DNA from: Porites lobata
Taxonomy: Eukaryota; Cnidaria; Anthozoa; Scleractinia; Poritidae
Length of the DNA: 64,000 nt
Reading direction: 5' to 3'
NCBI GenBank assembly: GCA_942486035.1
Contig: CALNXK010000073.1
Location: 1,068,501-1,132,500 of the forward strand
Below are positions 22,450 through 33,000 of this stretch, piece after piece (position 1 is the first letter of the stretch; each line of letters opens with the position of its first letter). The notes below the pieces were generated by a model, which saw nothing but the letters and a program-made list of their open reading frames with translations, was not told the DNA's origin and did no database searches. Made by a program: the position numbers and the translations under genes.

Positions 22450-24230
22450 TAAAAATAAAGGTTTGACGGACCTTCGCGACTCTGCAGTTGGAAAAAGTCA
22501 GGATTCTGTCGTAGGAGGAATTTTTTGTTTATTGCGATATATGATAAGATTGATTAGTTAAAGGGACAGTGTCCCGATTATGCGCACTCGCGAGAGTCAT
22601 CTGTTTTTTCTTCAAAAGACAGTAGAACTGTCATATTGACGCGACAAGATTTCCTTCCGGGCCGCACCGCCGACGGAGATTTGTTGTTTACATTCTCAAG
22701 TAATCTTTTAGACTAAGAAGAAGTCTTTCGTCTTATTTAAAATTAGGCTCGCGGCACGAAGACTCATCGCGATTTTGTGGCTAGCAGGGCCGCCTCGCGA
22801 CCCGAAAATCTCATTCCGCTTTTCTAGTGTTAAACTCGTGTGGGAGGTCAATTGTTCAAAGTACAGTAATGTTTGCCTGATTTGCTCGCGTTCTAGTCTC
22901 AAACGTTTGAAAGATATAAATAAAAATGCAATCTCAACGCTATGATCATCGCAAAGGTTAGTCAAAAATTATATTATGACTTCATTGCTAAACATGTAGC
23001 GCCTGTTTGTTTGATTTTGTCGGCCGTAGGGAGGTTCATTTAAAAGTTTACTAACGCGTCGTTGCAAAGCATTCTTTTCACGAAGCTTAATTCCACAAGA
23101 CCTCCTCATTCACATCAATGTCTCAATGGTTTCTATCTTACAGTCTCTATTGTTGTTGCTTCATTTCTGCGTATTCCTTTCACGATTATCTGAGCTTGTA
23201 TGGAAGCTGGCGGAAGAAATAAGCCTTCAATCGACATCAAAGCGCTTCCCATCTTTTGGTTCTCCAGCCAACAGCAATAAAAGTAACGATTTCGCTCAAA
23301 CCGAAACTTAACGGGAACAATAAATCACTGATCTGTAATCCTGAGAAGTTTTAGTATAGTATCGAACTCGGCCAAGCGCAATGCAAACGGCTTTTTCAAG
23401 GTTCTCTTACTCTCCTCGCATCTTTTGATTTCGCGACATCCTGTCCGAAAATTAAAGTTTGGTGCATGCGCAGTGTGCAGGACATTTTTTTCTGAAATCA
23501 CCCATAACCCCTCAGAAGTCAAATGGTCGGCCCCTAAAATCTAGACTACGAGTAGTCCCCCATTTTTCCGTTTCGCTCGCTCTACTCTCCCTGAGGAAAA
23601 ATGGGGGACTACTCGTAGTCTACTAAAATCCGCCAAACATTTGGTCAGTTGACAAATTCTGATTTGTCAATCATTTCTAAAGACTTTTGAAACAATAGGG
23701 GACAAAACTCTCTAGGGAAAAGGGGAGGAATTCTTCTCTACTTACCCCTACCCGAAAAGTCCGTACGGACGTACGCTGACGTCATAACCAAATTTTATTA
23801 CCCATAGTGCTCCGCTATCAACACCGCTTGATAACATCGTCACAACTGACACACTTACTGTAAACAACCTTTCTGTCAACAACAAATACTCTCTCTACTT
23901 ACAAACACATGAGAGTGCTAGGATACAACTTTCAAGCCGATCGGTTTCTAGGCAAATTCGAAACAGAATAAATTGTTCTAATATGTTACTAACATCTGAA
24001 TGCATTTTTCGTAAAAGCTTATTAACAGCTAAGAAGCACCCTCTATAGAAGCTGACATGTAGTAAACTATTTTATTTACATCTTTTGCATCGTCGAAAGC
24101 TCTATAATTGGATGAACGCCAAAAGTTTATCTAACTTCATCGCTTTCATTCTAAATAAAAGTAATAATAATCATAATAACAATCAAACAAAACAAAAAAT
24201 AACTCGAATTAAGAGAATGAATAGAGGATA
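22450..24230. other. Intergenic, genes 3 to 4: no gene recognised
   Basis: Apart from the palindrome at 23541, I see no conserved protein, splice-bounded exon or known repeat here. Short open frames lack support. Confidence 0.4.
23541..23622. repeat. Short palindrome
   Basis: AGACTACGAGTAGTCCCCCA paired with its complement around a GCTCGCTCTACTCTCC centre. Confidence 0.75.
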
Positions 24231-24231
24231 T

Positions 24232-24372
24232 TTCACGGTTGCACAAAGAGATGAATGTTATTTTCGAGTGCCAAAACAATATTTTACGAACGAGGGCAGC
24301 GAGTGAGTAAAATATTGTTTTTGCGCTTGCCACGAGAAAATAAAATTCATATCTTCAAGCCACCGTGTAATG
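24232..24372. repeat. Short palindromic element
   Basis: CAAAACAATATTTTAC with its complement and outer CACGGTTGCAC/CACCGTG-like arms; AT-rich foldback. Confidence 0.5.
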
Positions 24373-24961
24373 TTCTTTTTATTTTATAGACAAAAAGAGA
24401 TCGATAAGATAATAAAAGGAATTACCGAAATTACGTCATCGATAAACTCACGTGTGAGATCATGGAAAATAAAGCACTTGGGTCCCAGATGTAGTTTTTT
24501 TTTATGAATTTTACGAGTGCTATATTTCCAGTAAAACACACGTGCCTATATATTGATAAAAGGTAAATAAGCACTAATGTCATAATAAAACGCTAAGTAC
24601 TCGATCTCTACGTAGGCTGATCACTAGGCATGAATATCGCCGCTACAAGTCTAAACCTTTATTCTAGTTGTGGATGTGACTGATTTCAAATTTTGACGGA
24701 TTTTTTGATCCAGTTCAGTATACCCAGAAAGACATCCATGCATACATATACGTTATTTTTCATCCTCAAAGAGGCTTTTGGTTTTAAGAAAACCCACGAA
24801 AGTTGTGTTCGAGGTACTGAGCGCAGTCGCACTCCGGTTGCTCTGCTTTACATCCTATTAAAAGCCGAAAGTTTCCCCTGCTTTTACATGTTACTTGCTT
24901 CTTTACATCGATGAACAGTTCTTAGTAGAATATTCAAATTACTAGCTGCCTAGCTTTTATG

Positions 24962-25068
24962 TTACTTTTTCAGTACACAGCAGGCAATTATCAGCAACAC
25001 AACAATTCCAATGCAAATCACAGCAACAGCTACCGCCAGCAGGGTAATGATGGTGTTTTTGTCCTTTT
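24962..25068 (-). CDS. Gene 3 exon, transmembrane segment and stop
   Basis: Acceptor AATTTCAG; the exon reads KDKNTIITLLAVAVAVICIG and IVVLLIIACCVLKK, then TAA (24964-24962), with a possible weak donor GTAACA overlapping the stop. A juxtamembrane Cys pair is followed by Lys-Lys. The region 300 nt downstream that aligns with the tail-exon candidate of gene 2 has no AG acceptor, so termination here is favoured. Confidence 0.75.
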
Positions 25069-28000
25069 CTGAAATTTAAAGAAGAAAAAAAAAGGCAAAG
25101 AAAAGTCATTCACCAGCGATTAACGATTCCACCAGTACCCCCTTGGAAGCTACCAGAGAGCCGTTTACAACACGCCTTGATAGAGAGGAGAAGTCGTTAC
25201 GTCACGTTGCCATTGTAGCAAAATGTTTGGATGACAACAAACCAGAAATTCACTTAAAAAGTAAATTCGCACTTTTTCAAACTTCATCGATCTTATTCAA
25301 TTTCATTTAATTTGCCAAATGTTGACGAATTCTCTGGTGTTGAATCCGAAAGGACCGTATCTGAGTTTAGAAAAAGAAAAAGAAGCTTTTGTGTTGTGTT
25401 CTCCTACCCCGTAAAGCGGTTGTGAAATTAGGAAGTTTCATGTCGCAGTCGTGAAACGATGGCTAAAAACTGTGTGAAAAAGCGTGATACCAGCTTTTCT
25501 CGTGTTCTTCCAACATCCCGCGTGGGTTATCACGGCGGTAAACCCATAGAAAGTGTGGTCTATTGCCTAATTAGGCCCTCAGAAACAGCTTTTCTGGGGA
25601 TGCAATGTTCTGCTGCACGCGCGCGGGGTTCTAATATGCCTGGGGTCTGATTGTGGTGTTGTTTAGAAAAAGAAAAAGAAACTTTTGTGTTGTGTCAGTC
25701 CTGCTCCGTAAAGTGGGCATGTGAAATTAAGAAGTTTCATTTCGCAGTCGTGCAAAAATGGCTAAAAACTGTGTAAAAAAGCGTGATGCACGTGCAAAGT
25801 TGTTTTTCTTGTTGATATAAACCTATTGCTTTTTTGTCGTTCTCGTTGCCGTCGCCTTAGTCGTTGCTTAAACTCCCTTAATGTGATTAAAAAATTTAGC
25901 TACCATGGTAACGTGCCGTCACACTTCTCTTTTCTATTGGTTTTACTCCTTCTTTTGAGTAACTCTTTCTCCCATTGGCTGAAATGCCGTAAACTTCCGA
26001 TTAAAACCCCGCCCCCTCAACTTTAAGTTATAGGCCCATCTACCTGTTAACAAAAGAGTATATCTAGCCTGATTTTTGAAAACGTTATCACCAAATGGAC
26101 CTTTTGCGTCCAACAGTAGCTATTATAAAAACTAAGAAAGCAATTATTGCTGTTTCAGTCTCTTCCCCTCTTTTCCTTCTCCTCGCTTTTACTTTTTCTC
26201 CCTTCCTATTTCTTCGTTACTTTGATTTTCAGAGCTTCTTGGGCTTAAGAAACCTGCCTTTTGACACCTTTTCACTTAAATGACTGCAAATTTCGTTAGG
26301 TTGGTTTTCACAAAAATGGTTAGATGTACCCCGTCATAAGCCCCACTAGCCTGTAGTGAAATGAATTTGACATTTTAAGACTGGACGTTTTGAAGCTTAA
26401 AAAAGCGAGCAAATTCAAAAAGGTGTTTTGATCAGCACTGCTATGTAGCTTGTTTTTGATCAGAAACACTTTTTTAGTGCGGTTATACCCCCCTCCCCCC
26501 CCCCGGTGTATCATAATTATGCCCCTTCCTTTTCTAAGCCCTCAAAACCCCTTAGCTTTTGAAGTTGTTGAACGTTTACAGTATTCTCCCGGCTTAGTTT
26601 GTGTATATGGTCTGCGTACTTATATCATAAACGGTTTAACCTCAAAATGTCAAAACCATGAAAATAGTTCTTAACTTCGAACAATAGAGACTTTAAGAAT
26701 CATGCACGTTGACTGCAAACGGCAAAAGCGAAATTGAATCCATGACCAAGTTTTTCTTTAACTTGTGGTTTTGGATTACTGTTCATTACTGTTACACGTA
26801 TGTGAAGGACAAAGATAACAAACCACGTACCCGAATCATCATCACCCGTTTGCCCACCAGTAACAGTCCCATCGCCGAGGCCCACAGAAGATCGAACAGC
26901 TGATGATGTTTGCTGAGCCGATGATGGCGCAAAAACCTGCGATGAAGATAGTTCTGTGACATGTGACACTGAATCTGTCATCGCTGTTGAGGCAGACACT
27001 GAGTTTGATACCGAAACTGACGGTGATGGCGACATTGACGCTGAAAACGATGCAGAAGCTGACGTAGATGGCGACATCGACTGCGACATTGATGTTGCGG
27101 CAGACACTGAAGTTGACGTCGAGGCTGAAGTAGGTGGCGACAATGACGTTGACATTGACTGCGATATTGATGTAGATATGGAATGTGACATTGATGTGGA
27201 GGCTGGCATTGATGTTGACGCCAAGGCTGACGTAGATGGTGACATAGATTGTGGCAAAGATATTGAATTAGACACCGAAGGTGCTGTTGGCAGCGTAACT
27301 GAAACATAAAAAGAAGTGTTTACTTTAGTATTTAAAATGGCTTTTCATCTACATCTTAAATCTCTACATTTAATTCGGGTTAAATAGCCAATTTTTCAAA
27401 GAGTCTCAAATTAGCAAGGAAATGATAATGGCCATATGTCTGGCGGCAAATGAAAAACGGCACAATCTGACACCTCATGTCCTAAACTCAAATAAGTTTA
27501 CAAATTTTTTAACTGCCGAGCAAGATTGATTTTATCCGTAATCAGGTGAGAAATTCTGCTGAAATACAAACTGCCAGCAGTCCATAAAAATTGTTGCTAG
27601 GTATTGTTTATGGGTACAGGCTGTGTAATATACTAACCTACCAGTCTACAAGAAGAGGGCGATAAATTACAGCCCAAACAGCCTGTGCGAATTGGGCAAG
27701 AATTGAACATTTAAGAGTATAAAATAGCCCAGATAGTACGCACGTTCTGATTGACTGATTGGTTAAAAACCTATGGCTTATTGTGCCGGTAAACTCATAG
27801 AAAACTTAAAGATATTTTATAAAAGCAATAAACCACACTTCCTATGAGTTTACCGGCGTGATAACCCACTTGGGATGTTGGGAGAACACTCGATTACTCA
27901 ATCACTCGCCTGGGGCTCGTGATTTACAAGCTTTTCTCGTGTTCTCCCAATATCCCGCGTGGGTTATCACGCCGGTAAATCCATAGAAAGTGTGGTCTAT

Positions 28001-29909
28001 TGCTTAATTAGGCCATCAGAAACAGCTTTTCTAGGGGTGCAATTTTCTGCAGCACGCGCGCGGGGCTCTAATGTGCCTGCGGTCTGATTGTGCTGTTGCG
28101 GATGATTCTTTAAAGTAACTTATTAATGTATTAATGGGAGATTCGCTTTTAGCTTTGGCTAAGCTTGGCTAAATAATAAATATATTACAGTCAAACCAGG
28201 TCAAGCGTACCCCACAAGAACCATTAATGAATTTATTATTCAAAAGTTGAATCCGTTGCTTGTTGTAGATTTCAGATTGATCTCTGCATTCTTGTATGTG
28301 TAATGAGCTGTGAATTCACACGCGAGGCAGTTTCTACCAGCTCCATTTTGCTGTAATTGATGTAAATGTCTTCTAAGAAGCTTAATGCATTCGAAGATTT
28401 CCAATCTGACCAAATACAGAGAAGTTCTCGTAAAATATTCAGTGCTCATTACGCATGCAGAAATGCCGCTTTGAATTTGACACCAGTTACGGGAACGACT
28501 AACGGATTCATTTTTCAAATAATCAATTCACTGATAGAATCTTGGGGGGTACGCTTGACTTGGTTTGACTGTAAAGAGCCGATATCAAAAAAATATTCCT
28601 CTTGCCAATTCTCATTGGTTAGATATCCTGAGTTTTTGTTTAGGCCCTGGTTATTCAAAGAGCGGATAAGGGACTTGTCAGAAATTAGCAGGGGGGAAGG
28701 GGGGGGGATGGAAACAGAGGGAGGGTCACAACTTTTTGAGACTGCAGAAAAGGGAGGGGTCATGAAAAATGGGCTGTTAAAAGGGGGAGGGTCATGTGAA
28801 TATTTGTCCGTGATCATGTAGAGGTTCACCCACAGAAGAAAAAAGAAGTTCTTCATTTTTAAAAAAAAAAACTGGGAGAAATAGGAGAGTCGAGTGATCA
28901 GCTGTCAGAATCAGAGTCGGACTCTTAATGCTGTCATCTAAAATGTATGTATTGGCATTACAAAAAACAGATTAGAAATATATTTTGAGCTTTCATAATA
29001 CTGACTCACCCTAGTGTATTGCAAGAACTAGATTTTATCATTTATACATGAGGGGGAGGGTCATGATATTTTAGGCCAAGGCCAAGGGGAGGGTTAGCAA
29101 ATTTCACTCCCATTGCAGGGATGGGTCACCTCATTTCCGAACCCAAATTTAAAATTCCCACCCCCCCTCCCCCCCTGCTAATTTCTGACAAGTCCCTAAG
29201 TCCTATCCAGTGGATAGAATTTATCCACTCGCGCCATCTCGGTTGTTCGAAAGATGGATAGCGTTATCCACTCGCTATCCAGCGGATGAATTTAACCACG
29301 GTAAGGTAGGTAGTATAAATTTTTACCCACCCGACAAACGACATAAATATGACCGGTCGACAGCTGCATCTTTTACAGAGCAACTTGTCGCTAAACCATC
29401 TATACCAACTTCCCTGAAAAAGGAGAACTTTTCGCCGGTAGCTCGATAACGTTGAAGAAAACTTGCTCTTGAGTATACTAAGATTCTCTTCCGCCTCTTC
29501 AAAAATTACGGCACGCTCCGCTGGCGTAAAGTTAGACTTTCTAGGACGCTTGGCCTGCAAAGGTTCAACATTTTCAGCAATGTTGTTGTCTGTCCGGCAC
29601 GCGCAACGCAAGTCTGGATTTATTACCATGGCAACTGTCTGGATAGCGATTTATAGTTATACGCAAGGCTATCCGCGCTTTGTGCAACATTTTAGCCACT
29701 GGATAACTATCCAGTGGATAGCAGTTTTATCCGCTGGATAAAGTTAACCGCTCTTTGAACTACTGGGGCCAGGGTTTTAGGAATTAGTATAGGTAATAGC
29801 ATGATTTGGAGTGATATTTGGAATAAATACCACGAGCGATATTTCGAAATTGTTATAGGTAATTTCACGAGCCCTTAGACAAGTGAAATTTGTGACAATT
29901 TTGAAATAT

Positions 29910-29943
<34 letters not shown>

Positions 29944-29994
29944 ATCATGCTATTATTTGTTTATACTACTACCCCCAAAAGGTTTGTAATTTTC

Positions 29995-30027
<33 letters not shown>

Positions 30028-33000
30028 ACTGCTCTAAGCCAATCAAATTGCAGAAATTTCTCATGTAGTGGTAAAATATCGAGAATATATTTCTTCGTTG
30101 GAGTACTTACGTGGTGCATCATCATCTTCAACTATAAGTACTCTAGAGACCACATTTGCAATAAGGCGGTAACCGGAGGAGGGTTCATATTCATCATAAA
30201 GTATGAATTCGAGTTCCACTGATTCGTCTTCTTCGTGCACATCATCATCCAAAATAGTGACATTGACGACATAATAATTCATCGGCAAGGAGGGTGAAAC
30301 AGTTAGGTTTGCAACGAAAAACTGTATGTTGTCTGAATAAGCCACGGTTGTTGTAAAGTTCGTCGAGAAGACACTGAAACAAAGAATCCCTGTTTATAGA
30401 TTACAAATAAGAAACGAGGATCTAATCCTAAGAATATATTTGACACCCTCCTTATTGAACCCGAATTTAGAGCTGCAAAAAAATGAGTTCTGGAAGCTCG
30501 TTATTCGGAACTTCAATAGACTTATATTAAGGACTGCCTTACTGCACGCACTAAATTTTGCTTGTTTCAATTTTCTCTGATTCCCCGCAAAGTTTTCTCT
30601 GTTCACTGACGCCCGATAGTGTTATTTAAATTTGTCTGGTACCATTTCTGTTTTCTTAAAGTTTCGACTATTCCTCAGCTTATGTGAATTATAAAAAAAA
30701 AAGCTTTCTGATGGTAAACCCTGCAACAATCGCAGCAGGAAAAGGCCCTTTTTGGCAGCTTGTAGGTTAAAACCAAGGCTGGGTTAAACAATGACTAAAG
30801 AAAGTTTCTAAACAAAGCAATCAGGAGAGGGCGGATAAACTTTTGAAGTAAATGAAGTACGCGAAAATCATGATGCTGCTGTGCATGGTTACATTATTTT
30901 TGTTACTAACTGCTTTCTCGTTTGTTAAACTATTTTAAAGAAATAATTGATGAGTTGTAACTGTATTTTAAAAGAATATTGAGTCGACACCAGGTCAACC
31001 ATTTTTAAAGTCCACAACCCCACAACCCCCCTCCCCACAAATAGACTTCAAAAGAGGTGGATCGGCCCCCGCACTTTGAAAACTGATCGGCGGGCCCTGT
31101 GGATTGACTGTATTCCGAAATAAGAAATCATTCAACCGTTTTGGATCTTAGACTGCAATAAATAGCCAGAAATCTACTTGAAATAACATATTAAGATGCA
31201 TGGAGCGGTCAAGGGGCCCCAAAATCACCGTAGAGCAGATTTGTAACAACGCTTTGCTTGTTATTCCGGAATACCATCAATCGAATTCACCCTAAGTAAC
31301 AGATAGAACTTAGAACGTTTTTTACTAAGAGGGCTTGTTGTCTTATATGTATTATGCTCAAAGGAGTTTGTGTATATGCATACTGGCGTTAACTTGTTTC
31401 AAAACTTACAAGTGTGATCTACAAGTGAAGCTATTGTTTTGGAGTCTGGGGTCAATTTAATAAAACTTTCACAAGTTAAGTGTAATTATCTAGCTTGGCG
31501 GTTGTTTTATAGTCCGAAAACAATAGCTACACTTTTAAATTACACTTGTAAAAGTTTTATCAAATTGATGATGACGGTGATAGTGATGATGACGATGATG
31601 ATGATGATGATGATGTTGATGATGACGATGATGATAGCGACGATAAGGATGATGTTGATGATTGTGATGATCACACACGATGGCGCCGCATTCGGTAGAC
31701 TTTTTCTAGCTAAAGTTTTAACTGAAATCTGAAATGGTAAGTAATTTTCTCACCCCAGATAAACGGGAAACGGGCCCATATAACCAAAATTATGTACAAC
31801 AACAATAACCTCAGCAGTTCCTTGATCCTCACTCGCTATTATTGTTGGCTGTGGTACTTCAATCTGGAATAGGAAACCTAATAATAATAATAATAATGAT
31901 AAGAATAATATATTGATAGCCATATTCCCCTGCCAATGCATAAAGCGGTTGCCCATTAAGTAAGGACACCTATCAAAAAAATTAACTAAAATACCAGGTA
32001 ACATATATCTAGCTGGATTTTTCATAACGTTAATTATCGCCAAATGGACCTTTTGCGTCGAACAGTTTTTTCGGCCAAAAACTATCTACAAAGTAGCTAT
32101 TATCAAACTGACTAAGAGTGCACACATGGCTTTTTTTTTCTTCTCCTCGCTCTTTCTTTTTCTGCTTTCCTTTTCCTTCGTTTCTATGACTTTGGAGCTT
32201 CTCGGGCGTAAGAAACCTGCCTTTTGACGCTTTTTCACTCAAATGACTGCAAATTTCGTTAGGTTGGTTTCAAAAAATCGGCTAGATATAGAGATAATTA
32301 AGTTAGTAATAAAAATTGTGCAAGAAATTCTAAGAGTTACACAGGGAGCAATTTTCCACCGCGTATCTTGAGGGAACGTGCGTCCGATTCGGTTCTCTCT
32401 CCATCTATATGTGCATTTAATAATCAGTAAGTCCTTCGCGCTTGGTCAATGGCCAGCAAGTGGAAACGCGCTGAAATAACACCTTTGTTCAAAAAGGGCA
32501 CTGAAAACTACAGAACCAATTACCGTCAGATTTCACTAACTTCAATCGTGTGCAAACTAGCAGAAGGAATATGTTAAACGCAGAATTATGGATTTTTAAG
32601 GCGAAGCCATTGTACTGAAAATCCGAAATCAATTTCCGAACATGAAAGGTCGTTATACGGTTGCATATCTTTTATCTTGTTTTAACGACTGGGTAAAATC
32701 TCGCAACACTGAGAAATCCAACGGACGTAATTCTCTAATCTTAGACTTCTCCAAAGCCAGTTTGACAGTGGCAGGTCCACACAGACGTCTGCTTCTTAAG
32801 CTAGAAAGATACGGTGTTGATGGCTCTCTTCTCAAATGGTTTCAGAGCTTTTTAATTGGTCGGTCACAACGTGTTGTTTCGCGCGGCAGTTATTCGTGAT
32901 GGACTCAGGTAAAATCAGGCGTACCCCAAGAAACAATTTTAGCCGGGACCCATCTTGTTCATAATGTAGGTCAACGATATATCCACTGCAGTTTCTTCCA

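Noticed and set aside
26956..27309. Plus-strand acidic frame and minus-strand Gln/His-rich frame over the gene 3 stalk
   Set aside because: Antisense and shifted shadows of the Ser-rich exon.
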